Shown here: positions 1 through 14,300 of the stretch, in pieces
Numbering within the stretch: the stretch's first letter is position 1
Layout: each line of letters opens with the position of its first letter
Origin: Crossaster papposus
Taxonomy: Eukaryota > Echinodermata > Asteroidea > Velatida > Solasteridae
Length of the DNA: 64,000 nt
Reading direction: 5' to 3'
Assembly: GCA_037893245.1 (NCBI GenBank)
Contig: JBAIAA010000444.1
Coordinates: forward strand, 873,501 to 937,500
Notes under the pieces: generated by a model
What the model was told of the DNA's origin: nothing
What the model saw: the letters and a program-made list of their open reading frames with translations, nothing else
Databases searched by the model: none
Program-made: the position numbers and the translations under genes

Positions 1-357
1 CTGAGTGGCCAGGATTGACAAAAGTATAATAAAACACTGTGACTCGAAAGCCTGTCAACCCTTACTCGAATGTTAACATACAAACAAATACAATCTATGT
101 ATAAATATTGTAAAGGAATAACAACTTTAAATGATATTAGGAATGAATAGCATTGATTGGATGTAGTGATATATTACAAAGAGAAGTTGTCCCCATATTA
201 ATTATTGCGAGCTGTTGACGTCTGTTGACCGTTTAGACGTACGCGTACACATTTTTACACTTATAGTAATAGTGCCGTTCAAAACTTGCCGGAGTTTACC
301 TAATTTACAGCGATAAAGTAGAGCCAATGGCGTTCTAAAACGGTCAGGCAATTCCAA

Positions 358-550
358 GCGTCTTCAACTTTCAAAACCTCGTCACATGGTTCAACATTTG
401 CAAACGTCGTCACATGGTTCAACTTTTGCAAACGTCTTAGTTCAACTTTTCAAACGTCGTGGTTTAACTTTTCCAAACGTCGCACTGGCAACTTTAGTTC
501 AAAACATCGTGGTTCAACTTTCAAACATCATACTTCAACTTCCAATACTA
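358..550. repeat. degenerate ~25-bp minisatellite
   Basis: Several imperfect copies of a unit built around TTCAACTTTTGCAAACGTCG follow one another. No coding potential is seen. It lies about 1.6 kb upstream of the first exon of gene 1. Confidence 0.6.
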
Positions 551-661
551 TGATGGGCCTGAAGGGACATCACACATCGCAGATTTCTGTATTGACATGT
601 ATTCAAAGTTACTGACAACGATTTTCCAAAAGCTAAATTTTTGGACAAAAAGAAAGAAAAA

Positions 662-1070
662 ATGTGACCCACCACCCCAAAACCAGGCTAAAGTTGAAAT
701 TGTTCATATGAGAGATTTTTATACCATTGGATTGCTAGCGTTTTAAGCTTTAAAATGATACATCACATGCACCAGTACCGCTATGGAATGAAAAGTAACG
801 ACGCTTTAAAAAGTGACATTTTGTTGCCGTTTAATTGCGGCAACAAGTTTGCTTAATTTGAGTAATAGCAACGACAACAAAAAGCAGGAGAAGGCCGATA
901 TTATCACTTTCAGGAATTTTTTTAAAGGTTTAAACATAAACAGCCTATAAATTAGAGTTTTAACTAACGATTTATGAAAAAACAAACAATCGACCGGCAA
1001 CACATTTTTTTGTGTACAATGCCATATCTCGAAATTGCATTTGCCGACTTCCGCCTGGTTGGTCACAAAT
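662..1070. mobile_element. foldback MITE, family I, copy 1
   Basis: The element begins TGTGACCCACCACCCCAAAA and ends with a shortened inverse of the same motif (CCTGGTTGGTCACAAAT). A second, closely similar copy lies at 57900-58319 and has the fuller inverted end (GGGGTGGTGGATCACA). No transposase is present. Confidence 0.75.
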
Positions 1071-2165
1071 TTGCAATATGTAGTTTACAATGCTGATGAG
1101 TCACCTTCCCCACTCCTTTTTCCCTTTCAAACCATTATAGCAACAGAACTAAACAAGTACAAAGAGAACAAGCTTATGAAAACAGGTCTTTAACAAAACA
1201 AGTCACACTACAAAAGATCATACAAAGTTGGGAAATGCCCGAATTAGTCATCAAGTACGGTTGAAACCTTGAATTATTTGTTGGACGGATGAACACAAAA
1301 TTACCCCTACATTGATTACATTTGGCACGTGGTTTCTGATTAGTAACCTTTTGCAAATGAGTTTATTCTTTCTGTGAATTTATAGATTGTCTGTGTGTAG
1401 TACTATTGTCCTTGTATAATCAGTTAAAAACATGGAACATGGAAATCAATAAATCAATCAAACACACAAACCATGTGACCATAAAAAAATGTATCTCCCA
1501 GAATGTTGGTAAAACAAATAAAGTTGGTAAAACAAACACAAAATTGTTAGAAAAATTCATGCAAACTGTACTCAGTGCAAGTCAATTAATGAAGATCATA
1601 TCAAACTTCTTGTTTTAATTAACAAATCGGACATTGTAGAATGAGGTTGTAGAAAGCAAAATTACTCACGATTTGCATGTCCTTAACCCCCTAAATCTCC
1701 ACTCCTGGGCATTTATTTGTGGTATAGGCCTATATTACACAGTACTACAAAATACTACATACCCATAGGCCAGCGCATAGCGTATAGTTTGCATGTTAGA
1801 ACTTTTTTCCCCAATGTGATTTTTACTATATGCCAAAAAGCAACAATTCAGTTTTCTTTTCTACCGGAAAGAAATTAAATATCCTAATATGACATTCAAA
1901 CATTCTTCCTTTTGAACGACAAATTTAGTTTTCTCGCATAAGCAGTCAATTGCATGATGTCATCGATCAGTTACGTAAGGGGAAACCCCGTTTGTATTCA
2001 TGACGTCGTTTGCACTGTATAGGTGTTCCGCTTGGATAGTATTTCCTGGTGGTTAAATCTAATAAATAAAGCAGGTGCCATCGAACTCCACTCAAAAACA
2101 TTGAGCCCGAGCTATTGGCAAGATCTACAACCTGAAACAAAATTTACACCCTGCCGAAAAGCAAG
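1071..2165. other. upstream region without a recognised gene
   Basis: AT-rich non-coding sequence. A CRE-like TGACGTC sits at 2001-2007, about 160 bp before the presumed start codon of gene 1. No TATA box or upstream exon could be supported, so the true 5' end of gene 1 is unknown. Confidence 0.4.
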
Positions 2166-2327
2166 ATGCAGAGTGCCGTTCCAATTATTGTGCCGACCGA
2201 GGAACCTGCGAGTCGGGCGCCGCTTATAATTAGCGGGGCCGCCGCGCTGATTGCCGCGGGACTTGAAGGCGCACGAGAACTAAAACACGAGTTGGAGGTC
2301 GTGGTTCAGCAATTCCATCTTCCTCAT
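2166..2327 (+). CDS. gene 1 exon 1
   Basis: Codes residues 1-54, starting MQSAVPIIVPTEEP and ending FHLPH. It ends in phase 0 before GTACGT. It contains an Ala-rich hydrophobic stretch and a charged helix-like ARELKHELEVV segment. Confidence 0.72.
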
Positions 2328-5300
2328 GTACGTATTCATATTAATTTCAATTCAGAATTTGATCGACGGGGATTCTATCAAAATTGAGACGTGAAAAGTC
2401 TAAAGCCAGACACTCAATCAACAGAGGCCCGTTCTTAGCCTACACACACGATGCCTTCCCCAAAACGGAGAAGCACCTAACTTAATAAGCATACTTTTAC
2501 TACTCTGATGCCAAAACTACCTATAGGCCTACCAATGGATAGATAATCTTTCTAGAAGAAAACTGATATCAAGATATGTCAATTTGAGTAAGTAGTTTTA
2601 GCTCCATACCCTATTTTGTGAAGCGAAGTCAGAGGTCATTTCGCACCGAGAAATAACTAAATCATGTCGTGTTCAATTCAGTTTTTTTCTCGGTGCAAAA
2701 GACTGACAGTGCTTCATAAAACTACGAGCCCAAATCGAGATATCTTGGTAGCATTTTTTTTGTCTAGGAAGAGTATTCCACCATTGGTAAAGGTAATGTC
2801 GGCCTAAGGGTAGTGGAAGTATGCTTGGTCGACTTTGTTGCGGGCCACCCTAGGAGCAGGCTAAAGAAAAATCCGTTGCGAATTGTTTTCCTTTGTCACT
2901 TCCGCTTTGCTTTCGCTTCGCGTAACAATCGATATTTACTTACACTTTTCTTTCAATTTTTATGCTGTGTGAATTTCGTTTTCTGTACGTTTTAGTGCAC
3001 ACTTTGAACCTTGTTTACAATATTATGTTTTTTTTCTGGTTAAAACGTAGTTTGTTTGTTTGTTGCTTGTGAATGATCCTGTTTCATTCAATTACTGCAT
3101 GGGTTTTGCTTTGCATATCGAAAGAAAGCGAAACAAATATTTCCCTGACTTATATAAATTCCCAGACACCTATAAATTGCTTCGTTTCGTCTAAAGCAGA
3201 GGAATTCAAAGAACCAGGGGCCAATTTCATAGAGCTGCTAAGCACGAAACTTTGCTTAGCACGTAATATTTGTCCTTGGCAAATTTTCACCTGATCTTTA
3301 TTGTTCTGGATTGATAATCGGCTGTTTTTTTTGCTTAGCATGAAAAACACGTATAATTTTGGCTGGTAACCTGTTTTTGTTGAGCAAGACTTTTTGTGCT
3401 AAGCAATTTTTTTTGCTTAGCAGCTCTATGAAATTGGGCCCTGACTACAAAAACTGTCAAAACAGCACCAATGTTCTTGATTTTTTTTTCCAGCAACAAT
3501 TTACAAATAGGTCAACGCCACAATATAGGTGACCCAGATATTTTATTTCTAAAAAAAATTAAATTCACCAACTCTCACATTCAATTTCGTCCGAAAAAAA
3601 AAATTCACATGCTTTTATCAAATAAAGTTAGTTATGTTTACAATTTAATTTCACAATTTAGTCACTCTGTTAGACATTGTCTTGGGGTTATTCGTCATTA
3701 CAGATCAAATTCGTCTAAGCTGTTGGCTAAAGGCAGCATTTAGAGAAACATTGTTTCAGATTCATTCCTTGCCAGAATTTAGTTTTTGTTTGTTTTCACT
3801 CCTCTGGTTTTCCCTGTCTATTTTCCTAACCCCCACCTCCACATTACTCCTATTCATACTTCTTTGTTAGTTCTTCCCTTTGATCTCCACCCTGGACCCC
3901 CTTCCTTGCGGTTTAACCCCTTCTGCTTTTGTTCCTACCCTGCCTTTGATCCCACCCACACCGACCTCACCCTTTAATCCCTCAGCCTAATCCTCCTTTT
4001 GTTGTTTGTTCCATTGTAATCTGTGCTTTTTCTTTTGTGTTTCTTCAGCTTTCATGGTGTGCATCATGCTGTATGTTGCCCGGTATAAGTTTGTTTCTTG
4101 TACACAGCCATGTAGTCTCTGAAGAAGATCTTGTTAATTAAGATCAAAATATTAGGCCTTCTTAACTTATTTGATTTGTATATTTCAGGTCATTCCAGCC
4201 AGTAAGCAGTTTGCAGCAGTATTAATCTTATTCAAACTTATATATGTTAAACAAATTATTCTGATGTGTGCTTGAGTCAAACACCCATCAGACTAGTTTA
4301 CTGATAGCATAAATAATAAATAAATTATATCTCTGAATGATGCCCTTTGGCAACAGCTTAGACAAATTTGATCTGTAATGACGAATATTCTCAACCCGTT
4401 TTTTTTAAAGGGTGACTGAACGTTGAAATTGAATGATAAATGACTTTATTGGTTCTGTAAAAACGTGGGGATTTTATTTTTCTTGGACAAAATTAAATGT
4501 GAGAATTGGTGAATTGGAATACAACAGTTTTAAAATAGCTGGGGAAAACTATATTTACTATAAACCTCCTATAACCCATCCATTTCCGAAAGTTATAGCA
4601 AAAGTAAATGGCGTACACTGACCTTAATATTCCCGTGCGACATTCTGTGTGCAGAGTTCTCAGGAGCAACATCCAGGCAACAATATCCACGTGCCGCATC
4701 CCGACAAGCTGATCGGTGGAATGGTGGGACTGGGCATGCATATTCAGAAGGATGTCAAAGGTCATCTGGTCCGTAGGGTCATCCCTGAAGGCTTGGCAGC
4801 TAAATCTAAACTCCAGTAAGTTATGTCTCTCTCTAGTCAAAGGTCATCTGGTCCGTAGGGTCATTCCTGAAGGCTTGGCAGCTAAATCTAAACTCCAGTA
4901 AGTTATGTCTCTCTCTCGTCAAAGGTCATCTGGTCCGTAGGGTCATTCCTGAAGGCTTGGCAGCTAAATCTAAACTCCAGTAAGTTATGTTTCTCTCTCG
5001 TCAAAGGTCATCTGGTCCGTAGGGTCATTCCTGAAGGCTTGGCAGCTAAATCTAAACTCCAGTAAGTTATGTTTCTCTCTCGTCAAAGGTCATCTGGTCC
5101 GTGAAGTCATCCCTGTTTCTCTCCATTCACCTAATATTATACTTTTCATACATTATTCTATCCTATTTTAGCTTTGAGTATTATTTGTGACCAGTCACCA
5201 CAAAATGAGAGTAAAGTCGAAAATATTGAAAATTGAGATATTGGTATTTTCAAATTCTTGAGAAAGAGAGCTTTTCAATGGTATAGGGCCTATAACACTT

Positions 5301-8300
5301 GGGGGTTTTGCGATAAATACTTTTTACAGCGCTCTAGAAAGTCATGGGTTTCACAAAACGTGTTTGTGAGAAAACTTACTTTAAACATCTTAAACAGAAA
5401 CACACAAAAGATTGCAAAACAGGACAATTAAGGTTCGGTTTAGCATAGCAACGGCTATGTTCTAATCATTATTTCTGCTTGAAATTGTCCATACATACAA
5501 ACTATTGTATAAACAACAAAATATTACAATTTCGAAAACGTGGGATACTTACGAGGACCTGATTTGCATATTTAATTACCGTGTTAATTATACCACTAAT
5601 GGACTTTAATCCAAACACTGATCTCATCAAAACAATAGGAATATTTAAAGATGGACTAGGGCTTTCCAAATTACGCAAAATCTTAAAATGTACCACCTCT
5701 TCATATTTTGACTTTGGATGGCCATATCTCTGAATCACATTGTGCGACTTTACTCTCATTTTGTGGTGACAGGTCACATTTGTTAGTATTTTTCGGCTAT
5801 TTTAAAACATTAAAATGTTCGTTAAAATTCCCTAACTCTTACATTCAATTTCACACGCTTTTACCAAACCAATCCAGTCATTTACCATTAAATGTCACCC
5901 TTTTTTAAACACCGGGTCGAGAATATTTGCATTACAGTTTAAATTCGTCTACGTTGTTTTGCCAAAATGCATTATTCAGAGATCGAATTATGTCTTGTTT
6001 CAATCAATTTCAAACTTCTGTCAAATCAATTAGTTTGATTATGTGTGTTTGAGTCAAGCACACATCGGACTAATTTACTTAGCATAAGTTTGAAATTGAT
6101 TGATATATCAGACGAATTCGATCTCTGAACTTTTTTTCGGCAAAAGCTTGGACGAATTTAAACTGATTAAACTATAAAATCATTAATCGATTAACAATAT
6201 TGCTCCATTATTTTGTATCGAGCAATTCAATTGATCACTCGGCAGATTCATTAAATAAATTGGTTGCTTAGCTAGACCGGTGGTCCTTTTAAACAATTTC
6301 TCTGCTCTCACAGGGAAAACGATATAATTGTCAGTGTCATTGGACGTAATGTCACCAGCTGGGAATTTGAGGAGCTTCAGCATTTTTTTGGCTCTTTGGA
6401 AGAAGTGGATTTAGAAATTGTAAGTGGTAGACAAGGGCTTTCTGAAACCATGCCAGAAAACATTTAAGAAACAATTAATTGTTCATGTTTAATTTTGTAA
6501 AGATAGACCATCCAATATTCCACCCATACCCAGCACAGCTCATCGACCGATCCCGACCCAACGTAACAGAGTCTGTCCCGTGCAACTCAATTACTTAGGC
6601 TTACCTTACATAGTCGTACTGTGGACATTCCTTTTTGTCTTCGTGTAGTTAAAAAACGTTGACTAAATACTAATTGTTCTCGCTTCCTCAAAACACATGT
6701 AACCCCCAATTTCGATTATGGGCCTCTTAGCTGTTCCTCTTACATTTTCTATATATAACCCTAACCCGTTTTCCCTCTAAAGCTCCTTTTGAGATACGAA
6801 AAAACAACCGGACTGTGGACCTCTGCAAGTTCACAAACCGTAACCTTTTCCCGCGTCCTGTTGACTTCAATTGTTTGGAGGTCCACAGTGCGTATGTAAG
6901 ATTAACTAGACAAACCCAACCCAACACAGTTTATCCCAACCTAACCCAATCCGACCCAACCCAACCCAAACCAACCAAACCCAGTCGAGCTCAACCCAAC
7001 CCAACTTAACCCAGTCGATCCCAATTCAACCCAACCTAACACAGTCTCTTCCAATCCAACCTAACCCAACCCAACCTAGTCGATCCCAACTAAACCCAAC
7101 CTAACTTAGACTGTCCCAACCCAACCCAACTCAGTCGATCCCAACTAATCCCAACCAGTCTGTCCCAACCCAACCCGACCAAACCAAACCCAGTCGATCC
7201 TAACCCAGTCTGTCATAATCCAACCCAGCCCAGTCGATTTCAATCCAACCCAACCCAACCCAACCCAGTCGATCCCAAGCCAATCTAACCCAACCTACAA
7301 CCCAGTCTCTCATAACCCAACCCAACCCAACCCAGTCAATCCTACTCTCTTATTTCCAAAGAGTACAAATTCACTCCATTCGAGTGAAAATTCACTCCCA
7401 CAGTTTGAAACTAGGGACCAGACGTTTTAGAGTGAAATTAATTCACTCGAAAATGATTGAAATCTAAATTTAGAGTAAGAACCACTTTAAAACGTCTAGT
7501 CCCTAGTTTCACTCTTTGGAATTTAGAGAGTAACCCAGTCTGTCCTAACCCAACCCAAACCAGTCGATCCCAATCCAATCCAACCCAACCCAGTCGATTC
7601 TAACCCAGTCTGTCCCAACCCAATCCAACCCAGTCGATTCCAATCCAACCCAACTTAACTCAGTCGATCCCAACCTAACCCAACCCATCCCAGTCGATTT
7701 CAACCCGACCCAACCTATAACACAGTCTGTCCCAACCCAACCCAAGCGATCCCAATCCAACCCAACCCAACCCAGTCGATCCCAATCGAACCCAACTCAA
7801 CCCAGTCGACTTTCAACCGACCCAACCTATAACCCAGTCTGTCCCAACCCAATCCAACCCAGTCGATTCCAACCCAGCTTAACTCAGTCGATCCCAACCT
7901 AACCCAACCCATCACAGTCGATTCTAACCCAGTCTGTCCTAAACCAATCCAACCCAGTCGATTCCAATCCAACCCAAGTAGTAACTCAGTCGATCCCAAC
8001 CTAACCCAACCCATCCCATTCGATTTCAACCCGACCCAACCTATAACACAGTCTGTCCCAACCCAACCCAGTCGATCCCAATCCAACCCAACCCAACCCA
8101 GTCGATCCCAATCGAACCCAACTCAACCCAGTCGACTTTCAACCGACCCAACCTATAACCCAGTCTGTCCCAACCTAACCTAGTCAATCCCATTGTATAC
8201 CCGAACTAACCCAATTAACTTCACACCCCTCTCAACTTTCATTGTCTTTGTTTAATTTACACCAACAGGGTGTCGAACGCGAAGAACGCCAAGAAAGTGG

Positions 8301-11300
8301 AAACCTCGTTTGCCATAAAGTCACAATATCAATCAAGTTTTCACTTGAAGGTAGGCCAGCTAATTTTCCATCTAACAAAATTTGTTTATGACACCCGGAA
8401 TCTCAAGAAAAACCTGGGTAACCAAAGCGAACACACCCAAACCATCTGCGTTTGGAGCTGCTAAGCACAACAATTTGCTAAGCACAAAACAAGTCGTGCT
8501 CAGTAAAACAATCCAAAACTCCATGTATTTTTCATGCTACATGTAAAAGCAAAAAAACGGATAAATACCAGTCGCAAACATTGTACATTACTTGAGATGT
8601 TGGTCTCTAATGTTCATGCGACAATGTTCATGCTAAGCAGTTAAAAGTGATAAGTATGCACTGCATCAAGCATATCCAACGCTGCAAGCAAACTCATATT
8701 AATTGGCTTAAAAGCGGTTCTTTACTCGCCTTTCCCATGCCGCTGTGACCCGGGTTAGAATCCCTCCTCCTGGGCCAATGTGGATTGGGTTTTTAGTCCG
8801 TGCCTGATTCCGTGGGTTTTTCTAAGATATTCTTCTGGGGTTTTCCTCCCACCTCTTAAATTGTACCTTCTTCTCATTGTCTTCTTTTTAAGGGTTTCTT
8901 TGAGTTACGAGCTTGTACGTCACTTTGGAGGGATCCTCGGTTTTATTAACATAAATAATTTATACTAATAATTATTAATAATAATAATAACATAATCTAA
9001 CATTCCTCACGGTAAAAGCTTTTTCATTTCCAAAACAGATAAGGAGGTTTTGATCAACCGTTCCGAAAGTAAATCTGAGTTGAGTCGAATCAGAAAGCAA
9101 TTTTCATGACGATTTGGTGGCAGAAGTGGCAGACTCCAGATTCTCCATTCATTCTGAAGGTCATTCATTGTACCCCTCTCTTTTGTTGCTCTCTCTTTCT
9201 CTGTCCAAAGGAGACCAGGTGTTGGTGAATCTAGAGGTCAAGGTACACATCAGCCAGTTGCGTTGGGCTAGCGAATCCAAACCCGTCTATATCTTCCAGA
9301 ACGGCAGTGGCCGGAACACCAAGTACCTGACGTTGAAGAAAAACCGCTTCGTCATGTCGGCGACAAACGACCTTACAGCTTGTGAGTTCACCTGGGCCAG
9401 GTTTTTAATCAGTCCATAGTTTCCAGTGTTGGTCGAGCACTATCTGAGCACTGGTGTAACGGTCTCACTTTTTTCCGTGGGCTAATTTCGCCGGTGTTAT
9501 TCAGCGGATAACTGTGCACGTTACTAAAACACGTGCTCATTTTATCCGCCGAATGCGTGTTGAAGCAAAAGCATTCTCACCGGAGAAGTTAGCCCACGAG
9601 AGAAATTAAATGGTTACACTGGATTAACTACCAGGGGCCAATTTCATAAAACATGTAAGCACACAAATTTGCTTAGCACACAAATAGTTTTGCTCAGTGA
9701 AATCAGGTTACCAGCCAAAATTCATGTGCTCTACAAAAAAACCAAATATATTAAGCAAAAACCAGCTGAATATCAGTCACAAACGATAAACATCACCCGA
9801 ATGGTTAATTTGTAACCTTGTTTTTTTTTCAAGGAGGAATGTTCATGCTAAATTCTACCAAATTGTTGTGCTTTCATGTTTTATTAAATTGACCCCTCAT
9901 ATTAAAATGGTTTATATAAAGCTGCATAATAAAGACGCTGAACAGTAAATACTTAGTTAAAGAAGATAAATACTCGACCAAGTACTTTCCAAGTATTTTT
10001 GTTTCCAGACTTTGATTAAAAAGTATCTTTATGCATCAGAAGTCCTAAGTTAATGGTTTTCCCCCTAACACTGTGACTTGGGTTCGAATCCCACCCTGGA
10101 CGATGTAGATGGGGTTTTCCTGGAACATGTTTCCAGGGTTTTTCGTCCACCGATAAACTAAACATACCATATTTATTTATTTCTTAGTTCAACTGGGTAG
10201 CCCATTCAGTGGAATTCACTGATCTCCCACAATTCCCAGTAACGTGAAGACAATTTGAAGAAAGTACAGTTGTATAGGTGGGAGGAAAACCCACGAAATC
10301 AGGCAGGAACTAAAAACCCAATCCACAATTTGGCCCAAGCCGAATTCGAACCCGGGTCACAGCGGTGGTAGGCGAGGAAAAAAACGCTATAGGCCAACCT
10401 GTCTTTCCATACTGACTACCTTCGTTTGTCATTATTTCATGCTTCTGAACTACAGTCCTGTCGATTAGTTAGGAACTCTAAATAACTGTTGCATTTGTTT
10501 ACTTTTTTGTTTACCTGTTTGGTCATAGCTCGCTTCAAACTATTCTCTTACAATCCTTTCAATTCTGGGCCGATGGCTATCATCAACTTGAAGAACAACT
10601 TACCGTTGGATCATGGGGAGCCGTCAAGAATTGTAAGTCACCCAGCCACAAATAAATTTGTAATTTTAATATGAATGGTGCTTACATCACTCACTCAGTC
10701 AGTGACTCACTCAGTCAGTGACTCACTCAGTCAGTGACTCACTCAGTCAGTGACTCACTCAGTCAGTGACTCACTCAGTCAGTGACTCACTCAGTCAGTG
10801 ACTCACTCAGTCAGTGACTCACTCAGTCAGTGACTCACTCAGTCAGTGACTCACTCAGTCAGTGACCCACTCAGTCAGTGACCCACTCAGTCAGTGACCC
10901 ACTCAGTCAGTGACCCACTCAGTCAGTGACCCACTCAGTCAGTGACTCACTCAGTCAGTGACTCACTCAGTCAGTGACTCACTCAGTCAGTGACTCACTC
11001 AGTCAGTGACTCACTCAGTCAGTGACTCACTCAGTCAGTGACTCACTCAGTCAGTGACCCACTCATTCAGTGACCCACTCAGTCAGTGACCCACTCAGTC
11101 AGTGACCCACTCAGTCAGTGACCCACTCAGTCAGTGACCCACTCAGTCAGTGACCCACTCAGTCAGTGACCCACTCAGTCAGTGACCCACTCAGTCAGTG
11201 ACCCACTCAGTCAGTGACCCACTCAGTCAGTGACCCACTCAGTCAGTGACCCACTCAGTCAGTGACCCACTCAGTCAGTGACCCACTCAGTCAGTGACCC

Positions 11301-14300
11301 ACTCAGTCAGTGACCCACTCAGTCAGTGACCCACTCAGTCAGTGACCCACTCAGTCAGTGACCCACTCAGTCAGTGACCCACTCAGTCAGTGACCCACTC
11401 AGTCAGTGACCCACTCAGTCAGTGACCCACTCAGTCAGTGACCCACTCAGTCAGTGACCCACTCAGTCAGTGACCCACTCAGTCAGTGACCCACTCAGTC
11501 AGTGACCCACTCAGTCAGTGACCCACTCAGTCAGTGACCCACTCAGTCAGTGACCCACTCAGTCAGTGACCCACTCAGTCAGTGACCCACTCAGTCAGTG
11601 ACCCACTCAGTCAGTGACCCACTCAGTCAGTGACCCACTCAGTCAGTGACCCACTCAGTCAGTGACCCACTCAGTCAGTGACCCACTCAGTCAGTGACCC
11701 ACTCAGTCAGTGACCCACTCAGTCAGTGACCCACTCAGTCAGTGACCCACTCAGTCAGTGACCCACTCAGTCAGTGACCCACTCAGTCAGTGACCCACTC
11801 AGTCAGTGACCCACTCAGTCAGTGACCCACTCAGTCAGTGACCCACTCAGTCAGCGACCCACTCAGTCAGCGACCCACTCAGTCAGCGACCCACTCAGTC
11901 AGCGACCCACTCAGTCAGCGACCCACTCAGTCAGCGACCCACTCAGTCAGCGACCCACTCAGTCAGCGACCCACTCAGTCAGCGACCCACTCAGTCAGCG
12001 ACCCACTCAGTCAGCGACTCACTCAGTCAGCGAGTCAGCGACTCACTCAGTCAGCGACTCACTCAGTCAGCGACTCACTCAGTCAGCGACTCACTCAGTC
12101 AGCGACTCACTCAGTCAGCGACCCACTCAGTCAGCGACCCACTCAGTCAGCGACCCACTCAGTCAGCGACTCACTCAGTCAGTGACCCACTCAGTCAGTG
12201 ACCCACTCAGTCAGTGACCCACTCAGTCAGTGACCCACTCAGTCAGTGACCCACTCAGTCAGTGACTCACTCAGTCAGTGACTCACTCAGTCATTGAATC
12301 GGTCAGTCAGTGAATCGGTCAGTTAGTGAATCGGTCAGTTAGTGAATCAGTCAGATAGTGACTCAGTCACTCAACTAAATTACTAAGTCAGTCAGTGACC
12401 GACTCAGTCAGTGACTCAATCAGCCAGTGACTCACTCAGTCAGTGACTCACTCAGTCAGTGGCTCAATCAGTCAGTGACTCAGTGATTCAGTCACTCAGT
12501 GATTCAGTCACTCAGTCAGTCAGTGATAAAGTGACCTAGTTCGATTTTGGTAACTCAGCAGTGACTCAGTCACTCAGTGACTAAGTCAGTTAGTGGCTCA
12601 GTCATTGAATCAGTCAGTTAGTGAATCAGTCAGATAGTGACTCAGTCACTCAACTAAATTACTAAGTCAGTCAGTAACCCAGTCAGTCAGTGACTCACTC
12701 AGTCAGTGACTCACTCAGTCAGTGACTCACTCAGTCAGTGACTCACTCAGTCAGTGACTCACTCAGTCAGTGACTCACTGAGTCAGTGACTCACTCAGTC
12801 AGTGACTCACTGAGTCAGTGACTCACTCAGTCAGCGACTCAGTGATTCAACTACTCAGTCAGTTACTCCGTCTTGATTCACTCACTCCGTCTTGATTCAC
12901 TCACTCTCTCAGTAACTCAGTCAGTCAGTGACAACGTGACTCTTGAGTGTCAATTGGTGACCCAGTCAACACGTCCGTGCCAGTAAGCCAAAGCCCAAGA
13001 GGAAACCTGGGCTTCGAAATTGCTTAGCCAATACATTTTACGAACAATCTCATTTTAGGGTGTAAACAGCAACCAGTTGAGAAACACCGTCCTTTACTCT
13101 GACAAGCGGATCTTTCTCACCTTGAGACAAAACAACACAAACAAGATCACATTCGAGCTGGCGTCTCAAAGAGGTGAGTTGAAATATTTTCCTTTCCAGG
13201 TGCAGATCCAGAGTCGGCGGGGCGGAACCCACTGCTCTGAAAAAAATTAATTCACAATTAGTCAGGTTTCTTATGTATTTTCGTTCAATTTTTGTGTAGA
13301 TTTGCTAAACTATACATTTTTGGAAACGTTAGGATATACTTAACATGAAAACCAAAGTTTACATTTGCTCTTAGGTTCTTTATGGCGGCCATCTTGGATT
13401 TTGTTAATAGCATTTTGATGGCGTCATGTTGATGTCACACATTTTTCACAATTGTGTGCATATGTCTATGACCCAATAAACATATTATAAAAAGAATTTT
13501 GAATTTATTATGTTCTGTTGATAAGATATGGCTTAAAGGTCCCAAAATGAAACAAAATCATAAACAATTACACGATGACGTCATCTTGATGTCACTTCAA
13601 TTTGTATCTATATACACATCCCGCCATACCTGCATACCAAGTTTGAATCCAATCGGACTTATACTTCCAGAGATATAGGGCATTGAACAAAAAATGGACC
13701 TTTAATGTGACGCCCAATGACTTTTCATGTGTCACGTCACATTAAAGAACCATTTTTATTTCAAAAAAATCTAAAAACAAATGTAAACATTGGTTTTCCT
13801 GTTGAGTATATCCTAACGTTTCCCAAAATGTATAGTTTAGCAAATCTACCAAAAAAAGTGAACGAAACTTTCAATATGTACATTATGTACCTGATATACA
13901 GGTTTGTCCGGCGATTTTAAAACATTTTTCATACACATTCACCAACTCTCGCATTCAATTTCACACGCTTTTACCAAACCAATTTAGTCATTTATCATTC
14001 AATTTCAACGTTTGGTCACTCTGTTCACGGATATTTCACGGTGATTTAATGGTGAAACTTTATTCAAGAACTCGTAGTGTTAAACATTATCTCAGGAATA
14101 TTAGTCATTACAGATACAATTCGTCAAAGCTGTTGCCAAATGGCAGAATTCGTCTTAATACCAATCAATTTCAAACTTATGTTTAATAAATTAGTCGGAT
14201 GTGTGCGTGAATCAACACACTTCAAACTATTTTTTATTTTTTTTTGTAAATTGATTGGTATAAAGACGAATTCGATGACTGAATGTTGCCTTTAAGCAAC

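Noticed and set aside
9114..9419. Reading exon 5 as starting at an ATG at 9114
   Set aside because: The upstream part lies before a strong CT-tract acceptor and would exclude the in-phase PDZ exons.
10069..10100. tRNA gene
   Set aside because: Only the B box is good. The acceptor and anticodon stems do not fold, so this is SINE sequence; the same holds for 8750, 22786, 26873 and 55000.
11822..12217. Ser/Thr/His-rich repeat frames
   Set aside because: Products of the 16-bp satellite in two frames at once; intronic to gene 1.
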